NCBI GenBank assembly: GCA_963717955.1
Contig: CAVQXR010000002.1
Location: 653,911-717,910, forward strand
Length of the DNA: 64,000 nt
Reading direction: 5' to 3'
Source: CAVQXR01 sp963717955
Lineage (GTDB): Bacteria > Actinomycetota > Thermoleophilia > Gaiellales > Gaiellaceae
The notes under the pieces are model-generated. The model did not search any database. It was given only the letters and a program-made list of their open reading frames with translations, and had not been told where the DNA came from. Made by a program: the position numbers and the translations under genes. This document shows positions 29,868 to 39,400 of the stretch, one piece after another (the first letter of the stretch is position 1; each line of letters begins with the position of its first letter).

Positions 29868-31052
29868 CTATGCGATCGTGAGCCGTTCGAGGGCGTCCGC
29901 CGCCGCAACGGCGCCGCCCGCTTCCTCGAAGGACGTGCGGATCCGGCCGGCGGCCTCGCGGTAGGAGGGATCGGTGAGCACGGTTTCCACGGCCGTCCGA
30001 AGCTCGTGCGGTGTCACCCGGCCGAAGCGCGCGCGGATGCCGGCCCCGGCCCGGACGACGTCTCCTGCGATGTGCATCTGGTCGTCTTTGATAGGTACAA
30101 CGACGAGGGGGAGCCCCCGGCTCAGGGATTCGCATGTGACGTTCGCGCCCGCATGGCAGAGGACAGCGTTCATCGTGTCGAGAACGCTGAGCTGCGGTAC
30201 ATACGGGCGGACGAGGACGTTCGGCGGCGGGTGCGGGACGAGCTCCATCGGTGCGACGAGGACCGCTTGCCAGGAGGCGTCGTCGAGTGCCTCGAGCACC
30301 GTCGGTACGAACCACGTGTTGGCGCCCGGGTTGACCGTGCCGATGGAGGCGAGGATCCTTGGGCCATCCCGGAGCTCTGACCATGGGAAGGGTGTCCGCT
30401 CCACTCGGCCCACGAGCGCAGGGCCGACCAGGCGGCAGGCGGCGGGAAGTGGAACGTCTCCGATCAGGGCGCGCGTGGCGTAGACAAGGATGAGATCTGG
30501 CGAGCGGTCAGGCCAGTCGACGGGAACCAGCCCCGCCTCCTGCTGAAGACGGGCGAGCCGGTCGACGACCCACTCGCCAACCCGCCGAAACCCGCCAAAG
30601 GGGTCGGCGAGCGCGACCCAGCTGGTAGCCGACGTGGCCCATCGAAGGTGGAACCGGCGAGCAACGAGGGCCCCGGCCAGCGCCTCCCGGTCGGCCACGA
30701 CGACTGCCGGCTCGAACTCCTCGACCGCCCGCTCGACGCCGTCGATCATCGACTCGGCCAGGGGGATGAGCACCTCCTCCCAGAGAAACCGGAACCGACT
30801 CAGCCCGCGCAGCATGGCTCCGTGTTCCTGGAGGGCTAGTCTCTCGGCGGCGCCTATGCGCTCGTCGAGTGCGAACAGAGACGCTCCGGCAGGAAGGAGT
30901 GGCTGGACGATCGAGCTGTGTCCCGCCCAGGCGACCGAGTTCCCTCTTCGTTCGAGCGTCCGTGCGACGGCCACCGTCGGATTGACGTGTCCGGGAAAGG
31001 GCGGAACGACGAAGAGGAAGCGAGCTCCTACGAGAACTCCGTCTCGAGCCAG
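29868..31052 (-). CDS. UDP-glycosyltransferase, GT1/macrolide-type
   Basis: A GT-B fold enzyme of about 394 residues. The N-terminus ARFLFVVPPFPGHVNPTVAVARTLERRG is the classic MGT acceptor-domain start. The C-terminal donor motif is visible as NVLVRPYVPQLSVLDTMNAVLCHAG, then NVTCESLSRGLPLVVVPIKDDQ. It probably transfers a sugar to the acyl product of the upstream synthases. No ATG, GTG or TTG exists between the frame's far upstream start at 31211 and the conserved N-terminus. The CTG at 31052 would fit and overlaps the hydrolase end by 25 bases. The start is therefore uncertain. Confidence 0.85.
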   Translation of the reverse strand: MARDGVLVGARFLFVVPPFPGHVNPTVAVARTLERRGNSVAWAGHSSIVQPLLPAGASLFALDERIGAAERLALQEHGAMLRGLSRFRFLWEEVLIPLAESMIDGVERAVEEFEPAVVVADREALAGALVARRFHLRWATSATSWVALADPFGGFRRVGEWVVDRLARLQQEAGLVPVDWPDRSPDLILVYATRALIGDVPLPAACRLVGPALVGRVERTPFPWSELRDGPRILASIGTVNPGANTWFVPTVLEALDDASWQAVLVAPMELVPHPPPNVLVRPYVPQLSVLDTMNAVLCHAGANVTCESLSRGLPLVVVPIKDDQMHIAGDVVRAGAGIRARFGRVTPHELRTAVETVLTDPSYREAAGRIRTSFEEAGGAVAAADALERLTIA

Positions 31053-31888
31053 TCGGCAAGCTTGCCCGCAACCTGCTCCGGCGCCGTGACAAGCATTCCG
31101 TGCCCGCGCCCGTGAACGATCTCGATCCTGCTGTCCTGGATGGCTCCTGCGAGCCGCTCGGCCTCGACGAGCATGGACGACTCCTCGCCGTACATCAGCA
31201 GCGTCGGACATGCGATTGCCCGCAGCTGCTCATCGGTCACAGCGTCGAGCTTTGCAAGGTCGTCGATAAGTGATGTTCGGAGCGTCAGATTCATTGCGCG
31301 TTCTCGTGTCGGCCCTCGCTTGTGCGAGAGAAAGCGGTTGATCTGGGGGACAAACTCCGAGGCTTCGTCGAACTCACTGCCGCCCGCCTGCATATGGGAG
31401 CGAAGGACCTCCTCGTAGAGTTCTCGAGCACGGCTTTCTCTCGCCTCTGGTCCGGCCTGTCGGAGCACCTCCCGTGACCAGCGAACGAAGTCCATGCTCT
31501 CCCCGTCCCCAAGATAGGGCTCTAGCAGAGCGAGCCCGTCCACGGTTGTTCGCGTATCGAGCGCAAAGTGAACAGCGAGCGTGGCGCCGAAGCTGGATCC
31601 GGCGATCACGAGCTGTGTCTCCGAGAGCCCGAGCGCTTCGAGCAGACCGTAGAGGTCGGAAGCCATGTCATCCATCGTGTAGCCGGTAGCGGGTTGGTCG
31701 CTGAGGCCGAAGCCACGAAGGTCGTACATGAGGATCGTGCCGCGGTCCGCGAGCCGAGACGCCGCCGCGATGTACCAGCCGGAAAGGTTGTCGTGCGGCA
31801 TGAGGCCATGCACAAGCACGATGGTCGGGCATCCGTGTCCAATCTGCTGCACGTGAAAACGGATTCCTCTGGCCTCGACAAACGCCAT
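31028..31888 (-). CDS. alpha/beta hydrolase
   Basis: A 286-residue hydrolase from the ATG at 31888, 7 bases after the ACP stop. IVLVHGLMPHDN forms the oxyanion loop. The nucleophile elbow is AGSSFGATLAV (Ser in GSSFG), LMYDLRGFGLSDQP is typical, and the catalytic His lies in HGRGHGMLV. Between ACP and glycosyltransferase genes, a thioesterase-like release of the acyl chain is a reasonable guess. A general esterase role cannot be ruled out. Confidence 0.86.
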   Translation of the reverse strand: MAFVEARGIRFHVQQIGHGCPTIVLVHGLMPHDNLSGWYIAAASRLADRGTILMYDLRGFGLSDQPATGYTMDDMASDLYGLLEALGLSETQLVIAGSSFGATLAVHFALDTRTTVDGLALLEPYLGDGESMDFVRWSREVLRQAGPEARESRARELYEEVLRSHMQAGGSEFDEASEFVPQINRFLSHKRGPTRERAMNLTLRTSLIDDLAKLDAVTDEQLRAIACPTLLMYGEESSMLVEAERLAGAIQDSRIEIVHGRGHGMLVTAPEQVAGKLADWLETEFS

Positions 31889-31895
31889 GAGGACT

Positions 31896-32183
31896 CTACC
31901 GAGAGCCGGCCACAAACTCGACGAGGTCGCCCACGCGGAGTCCGATGATCTCGTCGAGCTCCATCGACGAGATCCAGCCGGCGAAGTCCAGGTCGTCGCC
32001 GTAATGCTCGCGCAGCGCCTCGCCGAGCGCGACGAGCTCGATGCTCTCGAGCTCGAGGTCCGTCTCGAACGAGGTTTGGATCCCGATGGGGGCGTCCTGC
32101 ACCCAGTCCTCGTCGATGACCTCTCGGATAATCCCCGAGACCGCAGCAAGGATCTCCTCGCGTTGTGCGTCGAGCGTCGGCAT
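31896..32183 (-). CDS. free-standing acyl carrier protein
   Basis: A 95-residue acidic helical protein. The phosphopantetheine attachment serine is in TDLELESIELVALGEALREH, which replaces the canonical DSL with ESI, a variant also seen in secondary-lipid systems. It lies 10 bases downstream of the PPTase-carrying synthase, which could activate it. It probably carries the chain between the synthases and the hydrolase or glycosyltransferase. Confidence 0.85.
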   Translation of the reverse strand: MPTLDAQREEILAAVSGIIREVIDEDWVQDAPIGIQTSFETDLELESIELVALGEALREHYGDDLDFAGWISSMELDEIIGLRVGDLVEFVAGSR

Positions 32184-32193
32184 CGGCGACAGT

Positions 32194-35031
32194 CTACCGG
32201 CGTTCCTCAGGGGCCGAACCGGTCCACGCGACGATCCGATCGCCCAGCCTTCTCGTCTCGATCGGGTGGCCGCCGATGTCGAACCGCTCCCCGTCGACCG
32301 CCGAGGCCGTGATCTCCCGGGGAAGACCCTGGATGCCCGTGCCCTCCGCTTTGGCGGCAGCCTCCTTCGCTGCCCAGAGGCGGGTGAGCCACTCGTCGCG
32401 GTCGCCATCGGGCAGCAGCTCGAGCTCCTCCGGCGCGAACGACAGACGGACGAAGCCGTCGTCTCGGGGCTCGATCGTCTCGAGGTCGATACCCGGATCG
32501 CGGCCGATCGCGGCGAGAGCGACGGCAACCCCGTCCTTGTGCGCGATCGACACCCGGATGTCCTCGGCGAGCCGGCTCGAGGCCGTCGGCCGCCCGCTCG
32601 GGTCGTTTCGAATCTGGACCTCGATCGGGAAGACGTCCTGGTTGCCGAGCTCGAAGAGCGTCCGTCGGACGGCGTCCTTCGCGGCGATCCTCCCCCCGAG
32701 CCACTCCGTGCGGCGGCCGGCAGGCACGAGCGCCATCTCGGCTTGCTCGTCATGGTCGAGAAACCGCGACGAGAGGAATTCCACGGTTCGCGAGAGGCCA
32801 TACCCGTCGAGGTCGAGCAGGACGAAGCCCTCCGGGTAGGGCCGGGCAAGCAGGTTGCGGCTGGGCTCGCGGGTAACCGTGAACAAGACGTCGTCCGTCT
32901 GGAAGCGGAAGTCCTGCCAGCCGGTCGCCCGGGCGAACAGCGCTCCGCTGCTGAGCACGAGCTCGATGTCGAAGCTCGCCACCTGCTTTCCGGCGTGGCG
33001 CACGCGGGCAGTGCATGTCAGCCGTTCTCCGGTCGGGGGCTCGGTCGAGAAGAACTCGTACCGATCGATCCGAACGGGCATCGCCATCCGGTCGCGCTCG
33101 GAGGCGAAGGCCACCCAGAGCCCGGCGAACTGACCGGCTGCGTCGAGGAGGGCGCCCTGGGCCGGGAGCGCCTCGATGACGCCCCGCATGCCGTCATCGG
33201 CGACGGTCTCGAGTCCGACGATGCCCTGATAGGCGGGGCCGTGGAACATCCACCGCTCCGAGTACACCTCCGCGGCCGTGATCGGCGGCGGGCGTTCATT
33301 GGTGAGCGGACGCTGGTCGGGGGCGGGAGAGTCGGGGAAGCGGTTCGCAACGGTTACGACCGCCTCGAAGTGGCCCTCGACAGCGACCTCGACCCGTGTC
33401 CCGCCGTCGTAACGGGCGCGCAGGGTCAGGTCTGCCGGCGGCTCGACGTAGATCCACTTGATCGCCCTGACGTGCTCGACCGCGACCGCCTCCTTGCCCG
33501 AGATGCGCCGCGCAAGGTCGCGTGCGATCGAGATCGACATCGTCATCGGGATCGACGATCCGAGATCCTCCAGGCGCGGCCAGCCGGGCGGCTGGTTGAA
33601 GAACGAGTGGTCGAGAAGGGCCGGATAATCGGCGAGCGAGTAGGTGCGCTCCTCGCGGATCTCGACCGGTCCCCCGTCCCGCGTGGCCGTGGCCTCGGAG
33701 TGGTCCGCGAAGGCCCGGACGACCGCCTCCTGGGCATGCTTGACCTCGCCGAGGGAGGCCTGGAACGCAGCGAGGACGGGATCCGAGGTCTCGACGGTGC
33801 CGACCGCTGCCGTCTCGAGTGGCAGGTGGTGCTCCAGCCGAACGAGGGGAACGCCGATCGCGAGTCTCACGGCCGAGCGCGGTCGAGCCTTCTCCACGAT
33901 GCCGAGCGGCTCCAGCCGCACATGCGCTCCCTCCACGAAGAGCGCCGCCGCGGCACGCCCCAGCTGCGCGAGACCCGAGCGCTGTGGGAGGTTCGTGGCG
34001 ATGGCGTGGTGCGGTAGACCGCGAAGCGTATCGTCGACGAATCCGACGAGGTTCCCGACCCCGACCTGCACGAAGACCCGGACGCCGTCTCGATGCAGCG
34101 CGAGGATGAGCTCCCTGAACCGCACCGGCTCGACGAGATGGCGCGCGAAGAGCTCCCGGATCTCGTCCCCGTCCGTCGGGTACGGCAGGCAGGTGGTCGC
34201 CGACCACAGGGGAACGCGAGGGGTGTCGAGCGGGATCCCGGAGATATGGTCGCGGTGGAGGCCGAGATAGCCGTCGAACGCCGGCGAGTGGAACCCGGAG
34301 CGGAACGGGATCACCTGTGCGAGCACCCGTCTGGCCTTGAGGCGCCTGACGGCCTCCTCCATCTCGGTGTCCTCCCCGCAGGCGATGGACTGGTGCGGGC
34401 AGTTGTCGTGCGAGACGTGGACGCTCGCAAGGTCGCCGATCACGGCTTCCACTTCTGGAGCCCCGCAGCCGACGGCCGCGTACACCACGTCGGGAACCTG
34501 GAGCATGCCGGGACGCAGGCTGCTGAGCAGCCCGTTCACGGCCTCTTCGGAGATCATGGCGCTGGCCACCATCCCGGTCCATTCGCCGATGCTGTGGCCG
34601 GCGATCGCGTCGGGCTCCACGCCCAGCTCGATCAGCGCAGCGTTCAGCAGCCGGCTGACCTCGACGACCGCCGTGCCGTGCTGTTCGAGATTCGCCGGGT
34701 CGTCGACGACCGTCGGCAGGGGCTTCTCGAAGTGGCGCGCCACGTCGTCGACCCGCGGCTCGAACACCGCCTCGACGCCGGGGAAGAGGAACGCGATCTT
34801 GCCGCCTGCGCCGATGAGCCCGCCGTGTGCGAAGTAGATTCCGTCGCGGCCATGCCGCGGCGACTCGCTCTCCACCGCCGCCCGTGCGGCGGCGAGACGC
34901 TCCGGGGTCGGGTCGGCGATCGCCAGTCGCCAGTCGCCGTCCCCGCCCGATGCTCCGGCATCGAGCGCCTCGAGCAGCCGTTCCTTCGTCTCGGCGGCAA
35001 GGGCCAGGATCCGCTCGCGCGGTTCCTCGCG
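32194..35031 (-). CDS. Pfa-like synthase 2, AT-DH-PPTase part
   Basis: Continuous frame of about 945 codons; the first ATG is at 34875 but protein-like sequence (ERILALAAETKERLLEAL) continues upstream to a frameshift at 35031-35035. Order: acyltransferase (FLFPGVEAVF, nucleophile in GHSIGEWTGM, FRSGFHSPAF), then a double-hotdog dehydratase (His in LLDHSFFNQPPGWP, Asp in LLDAAGQFAGLW), and a C-terminal Sfp-type phosphopantetheinyl transferase (GIDLETIEPRDDGFVRLSFAPEEL, LWAAKEAAAKAEG). The PPTase can prime the carriers of this cluster. It continues the KS of the next feature; both are one gene once frameshifts are corrected. Confidence 0.88.
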   Translation of the reverse strand, partial: REEPRERILALAAETKERLLEALDAGASGGDGDWRLAIADPTPERLAAARAAVESESPRHGRDGIYFAHGGLIGAGGKIAFLFPGVEAVFEPRVDDVARHFEKPLPTVVDDPANLEQHGTAVVEVSRLLNAALIELGVEPDAIAGHSIGEWTGMVASAMISEEAVNGLLSSLRPGMLQVPDVVYAAVGCGAPEVEAVIGDLASVHVSHDNCPHQSIACGEDTEMEEAVRRLKARRVLAQVIPFRSGFHSPAFDGYLGLHRDHISGIPLDTPRVPLWSATTCLPYPTDGDEIRELFARHLVEPVRFRELILALHRDGVRVFVQVGVGNLVGFVDDTLRGLPHHAIATNLPQRSGLAQLGRAAAALFVEGAHVRLEPLGIVEKARPRSAVRLAIGVPLVRLEHHLPLETAAVGTVETSDPVLAAFQASLGEVKHAQEAVVRAFADHSEATATRDGGPVEIREERTYSLADYPALLDHSFFNQPPGWPRLEDLGSSIPMTMSISIARDLARRISGKEAVAVEHVRAIKWIYVEPPADLTLRARYDGGTRVEVAVEGHFEAVVTVANRFPDSPAPDQRPLTNERPPPITAAEVYSERWMFHGPAYQGIVGLETVADDGMRGVIEALPAQGALLDAAGQFAGLWVAFASERDRMAMPVRIDRYEFFSTEPPTGERLTCTARVRHAGKQVASFDIELVLSSGALFARATGWQDFRFQTDDVLFTVTREPSRNLLARPYPEGFVLLDLDGYGLSRTVEFLSSRFLDHDEQAEMALVPAGRRTEWLGGRIAAKDAVRRTLFELGNQDVFPIEVQIRNDPSGRPTASSRLAEDIRVSIAHKDGVAVALAAIGRDPGIDLETIEPRDDGFVRLSFAPEELELLPDGDRDEWLTRLWAAKEAAAKAEGTGIQGLPREITASAVDGERFDIGGHPIETRRLGDRIVAWTGSAPEERR

Positions 35032-35570
35032 GGGGCAGGTCTCGGCCGTCCCTCTGTCGCCGCGTCCAGGATGACGTGCGCGTTGATCCCGCCGAAGCCG
35101 AATGCGTTCACGCCGGCGTCCGGTGGCCGTTCCACTCCTCCGCCGTGGTGATCGGCCGGAAGCGCGTTCGGTCGAGCATCGGGTGTGGCTCCTCGCAGTG
35201 GAGCGTCGGCGGCAGCACGCCGTGGTAGACGGCGAGCGCGGCCTTGATCAGGCCCGCCGCGCCCGCCGCGGGCATGGCGTGACCGATCATCGACTTCACC
35301 GACCCGAGCCCGGCCCGCTGGCCGTTCGGCGCCGGACCGAAGAACCGTGCCAGCGTCTCGAGCTCGGCTGCGTCGCCGACCGGCGTGCCGGTTCCGTGTG
35401 CCTCGACCAGCCCGACGGTCGACGGATCGAGGCCGCTGTCCTGCCACGCGCGCTCGAGCGCCGGAGCTGACCCTCGACGCGCGGCGTCATCAGGCTGTGC
35501 CCCGGCCGTCGCTCGAGACGCCGATCCCGCGGACGACCGCGTAGATGCGGTCGCCCTCACGCTCGCGTCC
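35031..35570 (-). other. cluster of five apparent single-base deletions in synthase 2
   Basis: Reading the minus strand, the KS reading frame is recovered by adding one base at each of five places: in GACGCGAGCG (35563-35566), GGCACAGCC (35494-35497), CTCCGGCGC (35459-35463), AACGGCCACC (35125-35129), and the C-run of GCCCCCGCG (35031-35035). The expected KS sequence is clear on both sides each time (for example GDRIYAVVRGIGVSSDGRG and TPRVEGQL). All are contractions of short runs. Confidence 0.75.
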
Positions 35571-36421
35571 GCCAGGCGCTTGAGCACCATGATCCCGACG
35601 CCTTCGCCGATCAGCAGGCCGTCGGCGCGACGGTCGAAGGGCCGGGTCTGCTCGCTCCGGGAGATGGCGCCGAGCTGCGAGAAGACGCTCCAGAGCAGTT
35701 GCTCGTTGCAGAGATGGACGCCGCCGGCGATGACCATGTCGCACGTCCGGTCGGCCAGCTCGTGGCAGCCGAGCTCGACCGCGATCAGCGAGCTCGCGCA
35801 CGCGGCGTCGATCGTGTACGCGGGCCCTTCGAGTTCGAGCCGGTTCGCGATGCGCGACGCGGCCAGGTTGGGCACGATCCCGATCGCGGTGTCGGGCCCA
35901 TAGCTGTGGAACTGTGAGAGGAACTCCCGGCGGACGCGGGCGAGCTCGTCCTCACCGAGTGTCGGAAGAAGCGATCGCAGCAGCTCGACGAGCTGCTGGG
36001 CACCGCGCACGATCTGCTCGAGCCGGCGGAGGCCTGCCCCGATGTACCCGCCCCGCCCGAGGATCACCGCCGTGCGGTCGCGCGGAAAGGGCCGCTCGGC
36101 GTAGCCTCCGTCGGCGAGCGCCTCCCCCGCGACCCGAAGGGCCAGGAGCTGATCGGGCTCGGCTCCTTCGGAAACGTTCGGCATGATGCCGAACGCCACC
36201 GGGTCGAACGTGGCGTACGTGTCGATGAAGCCGCCGCGGCGGCAGTAGAACCGATCCGGCTCGCTCGAGTCGGGGTCGTAGAAGTCGCTCTCCCAGCGTG
36301 ACGCCGGGACATCTGTGATCGCGTCGACACCGGAGGCGACGTTACGCCAGAAGGTCTCGAGGTCGGGGGCTCCGGGGAAGATGCACGCCATCCCGACGAT
36401 GGCGACATCCGTCGAACTCAT
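35108..36421 (-). CDS. Pfa-like synthase 2, ketosynthase part (frameshifted)
   Basis: Starts at the ATG 36421, overlapping the corrected stop of synthase 1 (ATGA). The KS begins TDVAIVGMACIFPGAPDLETFWRNVASG. The cysteine lies in IDAACASSLIAVELGC, the first histidine in VEAHGTGTPVGD and the second in IGHAMPAAGAAG, so the triad is complete. Three single-base losses near 35565, 35495 and 35461 scramble about 35 codons, and a fourth near 35127 ends the frame early. Beyond it another frame reads PPDAGVNAFGFGGINAHVIL, the proper KS end. The whole corrected protein would be about 1410 residues, KS-AT-DH-PPTase. Confidence 0.85.
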   Translation of the reverse strand: MSSTDVAIVGMACIFPGAPDLETFWRNVASGVDAITDVPASRWESDFYDPDSSEPDRFYCRRGGFIDTYATFDPVAFGIMPNVSEGAEPDQLLALRVAGEALADGGYAERPFPRDRTAVILGRGGYIGAGLRRLEQIVRGAQQLVELLRSLLPTLGEDELARVRREFLSQFHSYGPDTAIGIVPNLAASRIANRLELEGPAYTIDAACASSLIAVELGCHELADRTCDMVIAGGVHLCNEQLLWSVFSQLGAISRSEQTRPFDRRADGLLIGEGVGIMVLKRLADASVRATASTRSSAGSASRATAGAQPDDAARRGSAPALERAWQDSGLDPSTVGLVEAHGTGTPVGDAAELETLARFFGPAPNGQRAGLGSVKSMIGHAMPAAGAAGLIKAALAVYHGVLPPTLHCEEPHPMLDRTRFRPITTAEEWNGHRTPA

Positions 36422-39400
36422 GCGAACGCGGCCGGGTCGCCCTCAGGAGGATGACCTGGGGCTCGTCCTTGGCGCCGTAGAGCAGCTCGTCCAGGAAGCT
36501 GACGGACCCCTCCTCCGGCTCGATGAGCCCGATGCCGCGCTTCGCGTACTCCGCGGCGAGCTCGGGCGAGACCATGCCGCCCCCACCCCACGGGCCCCAG
36601 TCGATCGAGAAGACACGGCCTTCGAGGCGGTCGTTGAGGGCGACGGCGAGCTTGTCGAGGAAGTCGTTCGCGGCCGCGTAGTCCGACTGGCCGCGGTTGC
36701 CGAACACCCCCGAGACGCTCGAGAAGAACACGACGAACCGCACGTCCGGACGGAGCTTCCTGGCCAGGGTGTTCGCAGCGCTCACCTTGGTCGCGAACAC
36801 CCGCTCGAACGACGCGTCGGTCTTGTCCGCGATCAGCCTGTCCTCGATCAGCCCGGCGCCGTGGATGACGCCGTCGATACGCCCGTGCCGTTCGTACAGC
36901 TCGTCGATCAGGCTGCCGAACGCCTCGTCGTCGGTCACGTCGACCTGGTGGTAGTCGACCTGCGCTCCTGTCGCCTGGACGGCCACCAGCGTCGAGCGGA
37001 TCTCGCGCACGGCGAGGATCCGCGCGCAGGCGGGCTCGATCTCCGACACGCTTTGGCCGCGGGCGACGAGGACCTTGCGGATCGAGACAGCGTCTCGCGC
37101 TTCCGCAAGCTCGGAATCGTCGATCTCCTCGGTCAGGGGCGTGCGGCCGAGCAGCTCCAGCCGGCACCCGAAGCGGGCGGCGAGCGACTCGGTGACCCGC
37201 GCGGCGATCCCGCGGGCGCCGCCGGTGACGACGACGACGCTCTGCGCGTCGAGAGGCCGCAGGGCTCCGGATCCGTTGCGTTCCATCGGAACCACCCGCA
37301 GGACGTGGCGAGTGCCGTTCTCGTAGCCGACCTCGTGGACCTCGTCCGTCGTGAGGAGCTCCTCGATCACCGCTGCGCAGAGCTCGTCGGGATCACGCTT
37401 CGGGTCGAGATCGACGGCCTTCACGCGGAGGCTGTCGCGTTCCTTCGTGAGGCTTCGGAGCAGACCGGCAGCGCCTCCGGTCGCGGGAGGGGGCTCTCCT
37501 TCCGGGCGGCCGTGCCCGAAGGCTCCGCCGAGCGCCGTCGCGACGAGGATTGTCCCGGTACCGCCGACGACCGCGTCCCGCACCCGGGCGAAGACGGAGC
37601 CCATGTCCTCGGGGCCGACCGCCGGCTCGAGGAGGGACAGGTCGACGAGGCACTGGACGGCGGACCAGTCCCCGCCATCGCCGATCAACTCGACGGTGGC
37701 GCCGAGGGCTTCGAGACGTCCGGCGAGCCGGTCGGCGACCCCGAGCCCGTCCGGCACGACGGCGATGCGCGTCCCGTCGATGCTCAGCTCGCCCTCGGCC
37801 GGCCCGACCGGCTCGAGCCGCAGGACATAGCGGTCGATCTTGCCGTTCACGGGCTGCGCGTCCTCTGCTCCGAGCGCCTCGGCCGGTATGCCTGGCGACG
37901 GGGCGGCGTGCTCGTCCGCCACGGGCGCGGACGGCTCGCCGGCCGACCGCTCGATCACCTCGAGGATGCCCCGCAGCGTCTTCACGGCCACGAGCTCTTC
38001 CGGCACCTCGTCCCGGCCGACCCCGCCCAGGCGCTCGTCGAGAGCGCCGAGGATCTCGACCCGCTTGATCGAGTCGATGCTGAGGTCTGCCTCGAGGTCG
38101 AGGTCGAGGCCGAGCATGTCGGGCGGGTACCCGGTGCGTTCACTCACGATCTGCAGCAGCGTCTCGAGGACGCTCGCCGGTGGCGCCCCGTTCCCGGCGG
38201 CGGCCGCCGCGGCGGCCGCCACGGACGCGGCCGTGGGCGAAGAGGGCGCGGGCGCCGGCGTCACCGCGACGGGCGGCAGCTCCATCCCGGCGGGTGCGCC
38301 GGCCCCGAGGTAGCCGAGGAGCACCTCGCGCTGCGTCGCCACCAGCTCGCGGACCGACTGGAGATACTCGAGCACGACGCTCTCGCGGTCGGCGCCAGGG
38401 ACGGCGCCCTGGACGGCACCGGGGAGAAGTGACCGGACGACCGGGCCGTCCGTGAGCTTCAGGGCGTGTGCCGGGACCTCTCCGTGGAGCGGGAGCGCCC
38501 GGTGTCCGTCGATGAGCCAGGTCGTCGGGCTCGGCGTTCGGTCGGGCGGCGCGGTCAGATCGAACGCCTCGGCGTCGCGGGCTGCGAACAGGGGCTCCAC
38601 GTCGACGGGCACGCCGGCCGCGGCCAGCCGACCGAGGGTGTGAAGGAGACGGGTCACGCCGTGCTCACCAGGCTCGTCGCAGGCGACTGCGACGTGCGGT
38701 CGCTCGCCGAGGATCCGCCCGACGAGGCCTGTGAGCACCCGGCCGGGACCGGCCTCGACGAAGACGTGCGCGCCCGCCTCGTACATCGCCTCGATCTCCT
38801 CCACGAACCGGACCGGGGAGCCGATCTGCGCAATCAAGAGCGCCCTGATCCCGTCCGGTGCGGTCGGGTACGCGGAGGCCGACTCGTTGGCGTACACCGG
38901 GAGCTGCGGGGCGGCCGGCTCGAGCTCGGCGAGCGTGGCGGCGAAATGGTCGGCCGCCGCGGTGACCAGCGGGCTGTGGAAGGCGCACGCGACCGGCAGC
39001 TGGCGCGCCGACATCGCAGCATCGCGAAAACGGGTCAGTGCCTCGGCGACGGCCGCGCTCGTGCCGGAGACGACGACCTGGTCCGGCGCATTGTCGTTCG
39101 CGATCACGAGGCCGTCGAGACCGGCGATCGCCTCGGCGACGTCGGCGTGGCCCGCGGAAACCGCTGCCATCGCACCCGGGTCGCCGCCGTCGTTCGCCTC
39201 GACGGCATGGACCATCGCCGCGGCGCGGGCGTCGCTCAGGGACAGGAGCGCGTCCTCCCCGAAGGCGCCGGCGGCGGCGAGCGCCACGAGCTCGCCGTAG
39301 CTGTGCCCGGCCGTCATGGCCGGCTCGACCCCGAGCTCTCGGAGCAGCGAGGCGAGCGCCAGCCCTGCGACCCCGAGGGCTGGCTGGGCGACGCGTGTGT

